Below are positions 1-8,581 of a stretch of 37,776 bases of DNA, piece after piece. Source of the DNA: Candidatus Kuenenia stuttgartensis (GTDB lineage: Bacteria > Planctomycetota > Planctomycetia > Planctomycetales > Planctomycetaceae); NCBI GenBank assembly GCA_945861465.1, contig CAMAVB010000045.1, positions 1 to 37,776 on the forward strand. The letters run 5' to 3'. The position numbers were made by a program, and so were the translations under genes. Each line of letters begins with the position of its first letter. The stretch's first letter is position 1. The notes beneath the pieces were generated by a model that was given only the letters and a program-made list of their open reading frames with translations, had not been told where the DNA came from and searched no databases.

Positions 1-1706
1 GGAAGTTTGCCGAACGCCCGACCGAATGCGGCCAAAACTTTCCGTGCATGGTCCAGATCAAACAGATCGGCGAGTCCCGTGTTAATGCCCGGCAGGAAGT
101 CCACTTCTAACTGAACACCGAAACGACTGACAGCCATCCAGAAGTCATCCCGCACCATCACAATGCACTGCACTCGGCCACCATCGCACTGCCGCAGAGC
201 TTGCACCAGCTCAGTGTTCGGCTCTTCCTTCTTCGCATGCAGCCATTGCTCGAACTGGTCGAGCACGATCAACACTTTCCTGCCGACCGGAATGCTCTGG
301 CCTCGTCGCAATGCCGCGAGCGTGTCTTTCAGGCTCAGGTTGTCTTCCAGTGCCGGACAACGTTTTCGCAAACCATGCAGGAGACGTGTTTCAGTTTCTT
401 CGGGCGTGGCCTCAATGTAAACAGTGATCACATCCTCGGACAGCCGAGGCAGCAGTCCCGCTTTGACCAGCGACGACTTGCCGCAACCCGAAGGTCCATA
501 AATCAGTCCGACGGAGAATGTGTTGTCGGGATCGGGCTCTTCAATGCGAATTTTCCAGAACCGCAGACTGTCGGGCAGGCCCTCGCGATCTCGGGGGCCG
601 GGCAGCAGTTCCAGGAAAAAGTCGGCATCGTGGGCGTCAAAAGACCGCAAGCCCTTCGGAATAATTCTGATGGGTTGGCTGTCCGAAGTACCTGTACGGG
701 CCGAAGACGATATGGGAGTTACGGGAGTTATGGGAGTCAATGGCGTTGAATCAGGCGTGGTTGCCTGGGTCTGGGCTGCGACGCCGCCCGGTGTCCGTCC
801 ATCCTGGATCACAGCCTGCTCGGTCAGGAAGACTCGCAGGTCTTCTGCCATTTCATAGCCCGAGGAATAGCGGTCCGACGCTCGCTTGGACAACGCCTTC
901 AGGCAAATCCGCTGAAGTTCCTTCGGCAATTTTTCGTCATATTGCAGAAGCGGCTTGGGCTCGTCGCTGGTAATCTGTTCCAGCAGCTCCGCCTGAGTAT
1001 CACCCCGGAACGGCCTGCGACCGGCGAGCAGTTCGTAGAACACCACACCCAGAGCGAAAATGTCTGACCGACCATCGACTCGATGGCCTTCCCCACGAGC
1101 CTGCTCGGGCGACATGTAGGCCGGGGTTCCAGCGTACCTCGACCCCTTGCCTCTGTTCTCTTCTCGCAGTGCCAGTCCGAAATCTGCCACGAACGGTCTG
1201 CCGCTCTTGTCAAGCAGGAGATTACCGGGCTTGATATCCCGATGGACAAGTCCCTGCTTGTGAGCGTAATGCAGGGCTTCAGCAACGGTGCTGACCAGTT
1301 CGGCAGCCTCGCGGTACGTCAGTCGATGGTGCTGGAGCCTTTTGGCGAGGTCAATTCCCTCGATGTACTTCGAGACAACGTAGCAGGGACAATCTTCTGT
1401 GCTGCCGACGTCATAGACGGGCACGATGCCGGGATAATCGAGATTTGCAACTGTCCGTGCTTCCGCCAGATACGCCTCGGCGTCTTCAGGCTTGGAGATC
1501 AGTTTCGCGTGCGGCACTTTCACGGCCACACGGCGATTCAATTGTTCATCGTGGGCCAGATACACAAGCCCAAAGCCGCCTGTACCGAGCACTCGCTCGA
1601 TCCGGTAACGACCGATTCGCTGAGGTTGTTCAGCAGCCGCACCGCCATTCGGGAAGGGATTCCCCTGCGGGGCAATCGTCGCGTCGTTGGAATTTGGGTC
1701 GTCCAA
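1..1706 (-). CDS. Serine/threonine protein kinase fused to a STAND/AAA-type NTPase (C-terminus outside window)
   Basis: About 568 residues are visible and the frame is still open at base 1, so the C-terminus is missing. The kinase domain starts near residue 32, with glycine loop GTGGFG (41-46), VAVK lysine, HRDIKPGN near 153, a DFG near 175 and an APE-like segment (YMSPEQA). After a Pro/Thr-rich linker comes an NTPase module with Walker A GPSGCGKSS near 400 and Walker B-like KVLIVLDQFEQW near 478, as in the nSTAND1 modules often fused to planctomycete kinases. The likely role is signalling, with ATP-driven assembly through the STAND part. Upstream in frame there is a stop at about 1766 and no ATG or GTG before the kinase domain; the first usable codon is TTG at 1706-1704, so the start is uncertain. 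No transmembrane segment is seen in the visible part. Confidence 0.85.
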   Translation of the reverse strand, partial: MDDPNSNDATIAPQGNPFPNGGAAAEQPQRIGRYRIERVLGTGGFGLVYLAHDEQLNRRVAVKVPHAKLISKPEDAEAYLAEARTVANLDYPGIVPVYDVGSTEDCPCYVVSKYIEGIDLAKRLQHHRLTYREAAELVSTVAEALHYAHKQGLVHRDIKPGNLLLDKSGRPFVADFGLALREENRGKGSRYAGTPAYMSPEQARGEGHRVDGRSDIFALGVVFYELLAGRRPFRGDTQAELLEQITSDEPKPLLQYDEKLPKELQRICLKALSKRASDRYSSGYEMAEDLRVFLTEQAVIQDGRTPGGVAAQTQATTPDSTPLTPITPVTPISSSARTGTSDSQPIRIIPKGLRSFDAHDADFFLELLPGPRDREGLPDSLRFWKIRIEEPDPDNTFSVGLIYGPSGCGKSSLVKAGLLPRLSEDVITVYIEATPEETETRLLHGLRKRCPALEDNLSLKDTLAALRRGQSIPVGRKVLIVLDQFEQWLHAKKEEPNTELVQALRQCDGGRVQCIVMVRDDFWMAVSRFGVQLEVDFLPGINTGLADLFDLDHARKVLAAFGRAFGKL

Positions 1707-1854
1707 TTTATCGTCCGATCTGTGGCCTTGATATCGATCGTCAGCAACGCAACAGGTTTGATTCTAGCGGCAATCGGGCCAGGCAACATCACGGTGCTGC
1801 CGTTTCTTTTCAATGGCCCGCTTAATGACTGGGGCAGATTTCCGAAACTCTCGT

Positions 1855-1916
1855 TTAACCCGTGGCCGAAAGGCCAGGCCGCACAATCACAACCTGGCCT
1901 TTCGGCCACGGGTTAA
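1855..1916. repeat. Perfect 24-bp inverted repeat
   Basis: Arms 1855-1878 and 1893-1916 are perfect reverse complements, separated by a 14-nt loop. The arms read TTAACCCGTGGCCG onwards and back. It lies upstream of the kinase gene, next to the decayed wHTH fragment. It could fold as a strong hairpin in either transcript. No T-tract follows it, so it is not a classical Rho-independent terminator. Confidence 0.8.
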
Positions 1917-1995
1917 GCGAATTGGGTTGTAATTCATCGGAAATAGAGCCTCTGCAATCCCAGCAATGAAGCGGTACGTTGATTATTTTGTGTTG

Positions 1996-2184
1996 TCACG
2001 TGACTGGACGGCTTGCAGCAGGGTAATGTTGATGGCGGATCGTGAGGATCGCGGACATGACCTTGTGGCCGTGTTTGGTGACTCGCCAGCGCCGCGTGCA
2101 CGGGACTTTGGCGATGAGGTTGTGGGCGTGAAGTAATTTCAGCAGTCGGCCAGTTCTCTTTCGGCGACGGCTTCGCCGAATTCT
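1996..2184 (-). pseudogene. Remnant of a winged-helix-like protein C-terminus
   Basis: The minus-strand frame between stops at 2185-2187 and 1996-1998 encodes about 62 residues, including RLLKLLHAHNLIAKVP followed by RRWRVTKHGHKVMSAI. The pattern (basic segment, LL-x-LH-x-H-x-LI-x-K-x-P, RW-x-VT-x-HG) resembles a small DNA-binding winged helix found at the C-terminus of some transposase-like or uncharacterised proteins. There is no start codon in front and nothing upstream continues it. The reading is therefore a gene relic rather than a working gene. The parent family is inferred from memory and was not confirmed by search. Confidence 0.4.
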
Positions 2185-2224
2185 TCACACTGTTGCTGGC
2201 ATGAAATTTCGAGGCTCCCTGAAG

Positions 2225-3193
2225 ATGAATCTCTCGCTCACACTCATGACGTCGATGCTTGCCGCCTTTCTAACGGTTTTGCAGACGCAGGCCGATGATG
2301 TTGTTCTCGGCGGCGGTGCGAAATTGGACGGTGACTTCACGGTTGAAGAGAACGACGATCGGCTGCTCATTTCGCTTCACGGGAAGGCAGTGGCGCAATT
2401 TGTGTTTCGTGACGCAAAGATTCTGAGGCCGTATTTTGCCAACGTCCATACGCCCAATGGTCTGCAGGTGACGCGCAATCATCCGCCGATTGACGGGACC
2501 GACGCGATCGATCATGACACCATGCATCCGGGCGTCTGGCTTGGTTTCGGTGACATCAGCGGCAACGATTTCTGGCGAAACAAGTCTCGCATCGTCCATG
2601 TTCGTTTTACCGAACCACCAGTCGCCGAAGGCGACAGGCTCATGTTTTCAACCGAATCGCAGTTGCTCACGCTGGACGGACAACCGCTGTGTCGTTTGAA
2701 CTGCCGGTTCACTCTGGCATCCCGACCATCCGGCTGGCTGCTGATCTGGGATGCGACATTTCACGCCGACAAACGCGATGTTCTGTTCGGCGATCAGGAG
2801 GAAATGGGCTTTGGTGCTCGAGTCGCCACGCCGATGACGGAAAAAAACGGTGGCCGCATCGTGAACTCAGACGGTCTGCAAACGGCTGCCGGAACTTGGG
2901 GACGGCCTGCGAAATGGTGCGACTATGCGGGCAAGGTCGGCGATCTCAAAGGAGGAATTACGATGATGGCAGCACCATCCAACTTCCGTGAGAGCTGGTG
3001 GCACAATCGCGACTATGGTGTCTTCGTTGCCAACCCGTTTGGACGAGCCGCGATGAAGCAGGGCGAAATGAGCGTCGTGACCGTGAAACGCGGCGAATCC
3101 CTCCGCATCACCTTTAGCGCGTTGATGCACGATGGAATCGGGATCGACACGGCCGCCGAGTTTGCCGAATTCGAAAAGCTTGTGAAGCTATGA
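2225..3193 (+). CDS. Secreted DUF6807 (PmoA-like) family protein
   Basis: 322 residues from the ATG at 2225; an in-frame ATG at 2201 would add eight residues, but only the 2225 start has a GAGG upstream and opens directly into a signal peptide (MNLSLTLMTSMLAAFLTVLQ). The mature part matches the DUF6807 family, annotated as PmoA-like in Planctomycetes. Recognisable segments are RPYFANVHTPNG, the HPPIDGTD/DHDTMHPG stretch, GVWLGFGDISGNDFW and a C-terminal WWHNRDYGVFVANPFG. The biochemical role of the family is not established; it is often found near sugar-degrading genes, and the methane mono-oxygenase name does not imply methane oxidation here. The stop overlaps the next start (ATGA at 3190-3193), implying translational coupling with the PSCyt1 gene. 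Confidence 0.85.
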   Translation: MNLSLTLMTSMLAAFLTVLQTQADDVVLGGGAKLDGDFTVEENDDRLLISLHGKAVAQFVFRDAKILRPYFANVHTPNGLQVTRNHPPIDGTDAIDHDTMHPGVWLGFGDISGNDFWRNKSRIVHVRFTEPPVAEGDRLMFSTESQLLTLDGQPLCRLNCRFTLASRPSGWLLIWDATFHADKRDVLFGDQEEMGFGARVATPMTEKNGGRIVNSDGLQTAAGTWGRPAKWCDYAGKVGDLKGGITMMAAPSNFRESWWHNRDYGVFVANPFGRAAMKQGEMSVVTVKRGESLRITFSALMHDGIGIDTAAEFAEFEKLVKL

Positions 3194-6100
3194 ATCAGAG
3201 AACTGCGACGATTTATCACAGCTGTGTCGTGATCGCGATGATCATGGGTCCATACAGCCTGGCCTTTGGCCAGGAGACATCGAAGATCGACGAGGCCGAA
3301 CGATTCTTTGAAACGAATGTCCGCCCTTTGCTGATCGAGCGATGTTTCAAATGCCACTCGGAAGCGATGACCAAAGGTGGGCTTCGGCTGGATTCCGGTG
3401 AGGCAATGCGGAAGGGAGGCGAGACGGGGCCAGCGATCATCGAGGGAAAACCGGATGAAAGTCTGCTGTTGAAGGCAGTGAAACATGAGAATGGGCTCGA
3501 AATGCCTCCGGACGGCAAGTTGACGGATATGCAGATTGCAGGGCTTGCCGAGTGGATCAGGGCCGGAGCTGTCTGGCCCGGTGCATCGATCACAGCGCCT
3601 GCGACCAACGCATCGAAACTCGCGATCTCGCCGTTTGCAGCTCCCAGCGAAGGCGAATTGGCGAAGTCGCTGCAGTTATGGCTGAAAGCGGATTCTCTGG
3701 CGCTCAACGATGGCGAACCTGTGTCTCTTTGGCCCGATCACAGCGGTCATGGGCGAGACGTGTCTGCGACGAAGGGAGTCCGCGCCGACGGAGTTGGACT
3801 TCCCGCGAAGTTTGCCAAAGAGAGTACGTTGATGAAACGCCCTGCTGTGCGATTTGAGACAACTTCGGGACTCGCCTCGTCACCGGATCTTCCATTCGAC
3901 ATTCGCGGCGATGCTGCGCTGTCCATCATACTTGTGATGAACCTGCAGCCGCATGAAGCTCAGCCTCCCTATGATGGAGTCTTCGGTTTTGGCAATCCCG
4001 CGAATCCTGGCGGTGATCCGGGTCGACCGCTTGCGGCTTTGATTCAGATCAATCGCGGCGATGATCACGCCCTTCATTTCGCCGGTGGCTGGAATCATGA
4101 CGCCTCCCTGGGCAGTGGTTCTTTCAAAGCTCACTACGGAAGGACGATGATTCTGACCGTGACCAAGCAACCTGGTCCCATGCGCACGACGACACGGTTG
4201 TTTCTCAACGGGGAACCAGCAGTTCGGCCAGCGGGGGAGCAGCTTGAAGGCCGTGACACTATTCCCGACATTCAACATCGTTCCGACATCGGAGCATATC
4301 TTGGCAAGGCCGTCACTTGGGCCGGCGCAATTCAGGGCGATGTGGGAGAAGTCATCGTTTACAACAAAGCGTTGGCAGACGGTGAGCGTCTGGCCGTCGA
4401 GGGACACCTCGCCGAGAAATTCGGGCTGACATTGCCTCGGTTCAGCGAGTTGGCTCCGAGTGCCACATTCACTGAAGACGAAACCGGCTTCTGGGCCTTT
4501 CAGCCCGTGCAGGACTCCGTTCCGCCGTCCGTGAAAGACGAAGCGTGGATTAAGTCGCCGGTGGATCGGTTTGTTCTGAAGTCCCTGGAAGATTCGGGGC
4601 TGAAACCTGCGCTGCCGGCCGACAGGCTTTCGCTGTTGCGTCGAGTGACTTTTGACCTGACGGGCCTGCCTCCGACTCCGGAAGAAGTGGCGGCGTTTCT
4701 GGCGGATGAGTCGTCGCATGCCTATGAGCACGTGGTGAATCGGTTGCTCGCATCGCCTCATTACGGCGAACGCTGGGCTCGGCACTGGCTGGATGTTGTG
4801 CGTTATGCGGAAACAACCGCAAATGATGCCAATGCCGTAATGCGGTATGCGTGGCGATATCGCAACTATGTCGTCGATGCGTTGAATCAGGATTTGCCGT
4901 ACGACCAGTTCCTGATTGAACAACTGGCCGGCGATCTGCTGCCACCATCAGATTCGGTGGAGACGAACACGCGGCGGACCATTGCGACGGGCTACCTGAT
5001 GGTTGGACCAAAGGCTTTGGCGGAGACGGACAAGGAGCAATCGCGTCTCGACATTGTGGATGATCAGATTGACGTGACGGGCCGAGCGATGCTGGGACTG
5101 ACACTCGCATGTGCCCGCTGTCACGATCACAAGTTTGATCCGATCCGGATCACAGACTACTACGCGCTGGCCGGGATCTTTCGCAGCACGGAACCGTTTC
5201 AGAATGAGGTGCGTAACGCGACGATGTGGTGGGAATTCCCGATTCCGCAGGGCGACGGGAAAGAACCAGTCATCGTCATGGCGCCCAAAGAAACAATGCC
5301 ACGAAACCTGCGGATCCACATGCGGGGGAATCGGTTCGCACTGGGTGCAACTGTTCCTCGCGGGTTTGTGCAGATTCTGGCGAATCACAACGCGACGGGC
5401 GAGAACCCAAGTGATGTCGCTGGCAGCGGTCGTCTGGAACTCGCTCGATCGATCGCGAGCCCTGACAACCCGCTCACCGCCCGTGTGATGGTGAATCGCA
5501 TCTGGCAGCACCACTTTGGCCGCGGACTTGTTGCAACGAGTGACAACTTTGGAACACGCGGTGAACGACCCTCACATCCGGAGTTGCTCGACTGGCTGTC
5601 CTCGCGATTCGTCGAATCAGGCTGGCGCGTTAAGGACATCCACCGGCTGGTCGTGCTGTCGAATGCCTATCAAATGCAGAATGCAGAGTCCGAAACGCAA
5701 AGTCTCGTCAATTCCACGATTCCTGCCCGGAGTTCCGCACTTTTGCATCGACGCCGATTGTCGGCCGAAGAACTTCGCGATGCGATGCTGGCGGTCAGCG
5801 GCAATCTGGATCGAATTCCCGGCACGAACGAAAGTGGTGAGTACCTTGTCAGTAAAGCCGAAAATATCGGGGCCATGATCTTGCCAAATCGCCTTTCCGC
5901 TGACGATCCCATCTACACAACATTTCTTAAACGCAGCATCTATCTTCCAATCGTCCGCAACGTGCTGCCGGACGTTCTGGCATTATTTGATGCGGCTGAT
6001 CCGAATGGGGTGACTGCCGTTCGCAGCGAAACTACAGTCGCCTCGCAGTCCTTGTTTCTGCTCAACAGTCCGTTTGTCCGCGACCAGGCGAACGCCATTG

Positions 6101-6339
6101 CCAGGCGTCTGCTCGCGGATGCGTCTCAAACCGATGCGCAGCGAATTGAACGAGTCCACCAGTTGGTGCTTGGCAGACATCCAACTCCCGAGGAATCCGT
6201 TCAGGCCAATGAATTCCTCACAGCCTATGCCGAGTCGCCGACTGCTCAGGCTCGCCCTGTTGAAACCCGCATTCTGATGGCCTGGCAGAGTTACTGTCAG
6301 GCTCTGCTCTGCTCGAATGAATTCCTGTACGTGGAATGA
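3190..6339 (+). CDS. PSCyt1-LamG-DUF1549-DUF1553 protein (planctomycete cytochrome c-like)
   Basis: 1049 residues. A signal peptide (residues 1-28) leads into a PSCyt1 cytochrome-c-like domain with a haem-binding CFKCH motif at 52-56. A LamG/concanavalin-like beta-sandwich occupies roughly 157-410 (LQLWLKADSL, LWPDHSGHGRD, IGAYLGKA). DUF1549 starts near 435 (FWAFQPV) and includes a second CxxCH, CARCHDHKFDP, near 640. DUF1553 runs from about 750 (NPLTARVMVNRIWQHHFG) to the natural end NEFLYVE. The protein is probably exported. Such proteins pair almost always with DUF1501, which follows here at 6933, and are proposed to act in breakdown of complex sugars, though no activity is proven. The LamG insert suggests glycan binding. 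The start overlaps the preceding stop by 4 nt. Repeat B1 begins immediately after the stop. Confidence 0.93.
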   Translation: MNQRTATIYHSCVVIAMIMGPYSLAFGQETSKIDEAERFFETNVRPLLIERCFKCHSEAMTKGGLRLDSGEAMRKGGETGPAIIEGKPDESLLLKAVKHENGLEMPPDGKLTDMQIAGLAEWIRAGAVWPGASITAPATNASKLAISPFAAPSEGELAKSLQLWLKADSLALNDGEPVSLWPDHSGHGRDVSATKGVRADGVGLPAKFAKESTLMKRPAVRFETTSGLASSPDLPFDIRGDAALSIILVMNLQPHEAQPPYDGVFGFGNPANPGGDPGRPLAALIQINRGDDHALHFAGGWNHDASLGSGSFKAHYGRTMILTVTKQPGPMRTTTRLFLNGEPAVRPAGEQLEGRDTIPDIQHRSDIGAYLGKAVTWAGAIQGDVGEVIVYNKALADGERLAVEGHLAEKFGLTLPRFSELAPSATFTEDETGFWAFQPVQDSVPPSVKDEAWIKSPVDRFVLKSLEDSGLKPALPADRLSLLRRVTFDLTGLPPTPEEVAAFLADESSHAYEHVVNRLLASPHYGERWARHWLDVVRYAETTANDANAVMRYAWRYRNYVVDALNQDLPYDQFLIEQLAGDLLPPSDSVETNTRRTIATGYLMVGPKALAETDKEQSRLDIVDDQIDVTGRAMLGLTLACARCHDHKFDPIRITDYYALAGIFRSTEPFQNEVRNATMWWEFPIPQGDGKEPVIVMAPKETMPRNLRIHMRGNRFALGATVPRGFVQILANHNATGENPSDVAGSGRLELARSIASPDNPLTARVMVNRIWQHHFGRGLVATSDNFGTRGERPSHPELLDWLSSRFVESGWRVKDIHRLVVLSNAYQMQNAESETQSLVNSTIPARSSALLHRRRLSAEELRDAMLAVSGNLDRIPGTNESGEYLVSKAENIGAMILPNRLSADDPIYTTFLKRSIYLPIVRNVLPDVLALFDAADPNGVTAVRSETTVASQSLFLLNSPFVRDQANAIARRLLADASQTDAQRIERVHQLVLGRHPTPEESVQANEFLTAYAESPTAQARPVETRILMAWQSYCQALLCSNEFLYVE

Positions 6340-6584
6340 TCTTGACGCGGGCTTCGCCCGCGATCCAAAGTAGTCGTCACTCTCTGAGTGACGCAATGCG
6401 ATTCATTTCGCCAGTTCAGACAAGCGTCACTGAGGCAGTCGCGTTCCGGTTGATCCGCCCTTATCCCAATCAATCGCAATTCATCACTCAGAGAGTGATG
6501 GCTACTTTGTACTCAACCAGGTGCTCTCCTGCTGGTCAGGATAAATCTTCTCAGGATAACAACAATCGCAACGTTTGCTGAGCA
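6340..6584 (+). repeat. Dispersed intergenic repeat B, copy 1
   Basis: About 245 bp that recurs in inverted orientation at 28867-29101 with many point differences and small indels. It starts right after the PSCyt1 stop with TCTTGACGCGGGCTTCGCCC (a GCGGG/CCCGC hairpin). It contains two short palindromes of the type CACTCTCTGAGTG (near 6377 and 6487) and ends at GTTTGCTGAGC. No coding potential is seen. Confidence 0.85.
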
Positions 6585-6654
6585 GTGTATTTATCTGTCC
6601 TACTAACGTTCAAGAACTTCGCGCGGCGCGCAAATCCCGGCACGCATAAACGGA

Positions 6655-6730
6655 GAACACTAATCGACACTGATCTTCACTGATGGAGAAATTGTCGTGG
6701 ATTAGCGCGGATCAGTGTCGATTAGTGTTC
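6655..6730. repeat. Perfect 21-bp inverted repeat
   Basis: Arms 6655-6675 and 6710-6730 are exact reverse complements (GAACACTAATCGACACTGATC-type arm), with a 34-nt spacer that itself holds shorter, imperfect echoes of the arm. It lies in the 593-bp gap between PSCyt1 and DUF1501. No gene is visible in this gap; its other contents are repeat B1 and the pair at 6745-6830. Confidence 0.8.
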
Positions 6731-6744
6731 CATGCATTTGTTAC

Positions 6745-6830
6745 TTTGGGTTGCGGGCGAAGCCCGCGTTGGGGAATCTGTGGTTAAAAACTCTTTCATG
6801 ATCATCTTTGGGTTGCGAGCGAAGCCCGCG
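6745..6830 (+). repeat. Two direct copies of a short GC-palindrome repeat
   Basis: TTTGGGTTGCGGGCGAAGCC plus CGCG occurs at 6745-6768 and again, with one change, at 6807-6830. The same word is the end of repeat B2 (29071-29094) and, in reverse complement and slightly altered, of B1 (6346-6369). These look like decayed solitary ends of the B family. The second copy is about 100 bp upstream of the DUF1501 start. Confidence 0.7.
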
Positions 6831-6932
6831 CTGTGGTTTAAACTGTCATTCTCGAAGTGTCGTGAAAGGTTACAACTAAACTTCCAATGTTTGCAGAGCG
6901 GGAATTCCTTTACAAACCGCCTTGAGGTCATC

Positions 6933-8336
6933 ATGACAAGAACCCGACGACACATGCTTCGCGAATCGGCATGCGGCTTTGGAAATCTGGCTTTGTTGAG
7001 CCTGCTCCAACCATCAGCCGTGGTTGACGCGGTCAATGCAGGTCCGCTGGAGTCGAAGTCGCCGCACTTTCCTGCCACGGCAAAACGCATTATCTTTTTG
7101 TTCATGCACGGAGGCGTGTCGCATGTCGATTCATTCGATCCTAAGCCGAAACTGACCGAACTCAATGGACAGCCGCTGCCCGTTGCCAAGCCGAAATTCG
7201 AATTCGCTCCGACCGGGAATCTGCTGGCTTCGCCGTGGAAATTTCAGCCGTACGGTGAGAGTGGAATCGAAGTCAGCGACTTGTTCCCGCAGATCGGATC
7301 GTGCATCGACGACATCTGTGTGATCCGTTCGATGAACGGAGGTGATCAGGTGTCACACGGCCCGGCACTGCTGAACATCAACACCGGCAGCGGAGTCTTC
7401 GCGCGTCCAAGTCTGGGAGCATGGACCCTGTATGGGCTGGGTACGGAGAATCAGAATCTGCCGGGCTTCATCAGTCTTAGTCCATCGCTGTATCACGGGG
7501 GGACGCAGAATTATGGATCGGCGTTCCTGCCTGCCAGCTTTCAGGGCACGCGAATCGGCGACGGCAGCACGAACTTCCGGGACACTCAATTGTCGAATCT
7601 CGCCCCTGGCGATGATCCGACTCTGCAGCGCCTGCAGCTTGACCTGTTGCTGCAGCGTAATCGGCAGCACATTGCCAGAGTCGGTGATGACCCGCAACTC
7701 GAAGCTCGCATCGCATCGTTTGAAATGAGTTTTCGCATGCAGGCTGAAGCTCCGGAAGTCATGGATCTCTCCCGCGAAACGTCCGAGACTCAGGCACGTT
7801 ACGGAGTCAACATTGAACCGACCGACGAATATGCGCGCCAGTGTCTGCTGGCACGCCGTTGCCTGGAAGCCGGTGTCAGATTCGTGCAGGTCAACTTCAG
7901 CTATCCTCGAAATTACTGGGACGCCCACGGTGACCTGCGGAACAATCACACAACCAACGCAAAGAAAGTGGATCAACCCATTGCTGCTCTGTTGCAGGAC
8001 CTGAAATCACGCGGCCTGTTTGAGGACACACTGGTCATCTTTGGTACGGAGTTTGGTCGCACACCAGCCGCTCAGGGTACCGACGGCCGGGATCACCATC
8101 CACACGCCTTCACGGTCTGGCTCGCCGGCGGCGGCGTTCGAGGTGGCATGACGTACGGCGAGACTGACGAATTCGGCTATTACGTGCAGGACAAAAAAGT
8201 CACCATGCCCGACTTTCACGCCACGATTCTTCATCTAATCGGTCTGAACCACGAACATCTGACCTACCGTCACGCCGGACGCGATTATCGGCTGACGGAT
8301 GTCTTCGGCAATGTGGTGAAAGACGTCCTGGTATAG
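6933..8336 (+). CDS. DUF1501 family protein (sulfatase-like fold), partner of PSCyt1
   Basis: 467 residues from the ATG at 6933, which has GAGG five bases upstream; a longer in-frame reading from 6732 runs through repeats and is rejected. The N-terminus TRTRRHMLRES followed by a hydrophobic stretch resembles a twin-arginine export signal. The DUF1501 body shows FLFMHGGVSHVDSFDPKP, a conserved FGTEFGRTP and GRDHHPHAFTVWLAGGG, features of the alkaline-phosphatase-like superfamily. The enzymatic activity of the family is unknown; it is consistently encoded next to PSCyt1/DUF1549/DUF1553 proteins, as here. The C-terminus appears full length. The TAG stop (8334-8336) is also the first three bases of repeat element E1. 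Confidence 0.92.
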   Translation: MTRTRRHMLRESACGFGNLALLSLLQPSAVVDAVNAGPLESKSPHFPATAKRIIFLFMHGGVSHVDSFDPKPKLTELNGQPLPVAKPKFEFAPTGNLLASPWKFQPYGESGIEVSDLFPQIGSCIDDICVIRSMNGGDQVSHGPALLNINTGSGVFARPSLGAWTLYGLGTENQNLPGFISLSPSLYHGGTQNYGSAFLPASFQGTRIGDGSTNFRDTQLSNLAPGDDPTLQRLQLDLLLQRNRQHIARVGDDPQLEARIASFEMSFRMQAEAPEVMDLSRETSETQARYGVNIEPTDEYARQCLLARRCLEAGVRFVQVNFSYPRNYWDAHGDLRNNHTTNAKKVDQPIAALLQDLKSRGLFEDTLVIFGTEFGRTPAAQGTDGRDHHPHAFTVWLAGGGVRGGMTYGETDEFGYYVQDKKVTMPDFHATILHLIGLNHEHLTYRHAGRDYRLTDVFGNVVKDVLV

Positions 8337-8446
8337 TGCACGGTCAACCGTGCTTTGATGTCTGCCACTGGCTCTGCCAGTGTTGTCTCCTGGCGTGAAA
8401 CACTGGCAGAGCCAGTGGCACACAACCCGTCACTGACAGAGCACTA
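8334..8446 (+). repeat. Element E1: terminal-inverted-repeat element containing the DUF1501 stop codon
   Basis: 113 bp from TAGTGCACGGTCAA (8334-8347) to CTGACAGAGCACTA (8433-8446), whose reverse complement is TAGTGCTCTGTCAG; the two ends match at 11 of 14 positions. Inside is a perfect 22-bp palindrome (arms 8363-8384 and 8399-8420, GCCACTGGCTCTGCCAGTG core). The first TAG is the stop codon of the DUF1501 gene. The interior resembles E2 at 10090-10210. Confidence 0.8.
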
Positions 8447-8559
8447 AGGCGAGCGGCAGATAAGAATTTACCTGCTGTACGACGGACATCCTTGTCCGTC
8501 GTTTGTTTCGGCGGACTTGGAAGTCCGCTGTACGGTAAGAACTAATCTGCCGCTCGCCT
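8447..8559. repeat. Nested palindromic element F between convergent DUF1501 genes
   Basis: 15-bp perfect outer arms AGGCGAGCGGCAGAT at 8447-8461 and 8545-8559 enclose two hairpins: CGACGGACA-tcct-TGTCCGTCG (8480-8501) and GCGGACTT-gg-AAGTCCGC (8511-8528). The inner part resembles the core of element E6 at the right edge of the window, although the outer arms differ. Together E1 and F fill almost the whole gap between the two convergent DUF1501 genes and could terminate transcription from both sides. Confidence 0.75.
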
Positions 8560-8581
8560 AAGTGAGAGCTCGATTTCCGTT

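Noticed and set aside
1083-1916. 277-residue plus-strand open frame
   Set aside because: It is antisense to the kinase domain, which shows all catalytic motifs on the minus strand.
2201-3193. The PmoA label as evidence for methane oxidation
   Set aside because: The family name is an annotation legacy; the protein is a secreted beta-rich DUF6807 member and no mono-oxygenase subunits are present.
3880-4923. 347-residue minus-strand open frame
   Set aside because: It is a shadow of the PSCyt1-LamG gene; codon structure and motifs belong to the plus strand.
6340-6584. B repeats as CRISPR or as an insertion sequence
   Set aside because: There are only two distant copies, no spacer array, no transposase frame and no long terminal inverted repeats.
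6732-6932. N-terminal extension of the first DUF1501 protein from 6732
   Set aside because: It reads through two GC-palindrome repeats; the ATG at 6933 has a ribosome-binding site and starts the export signal.
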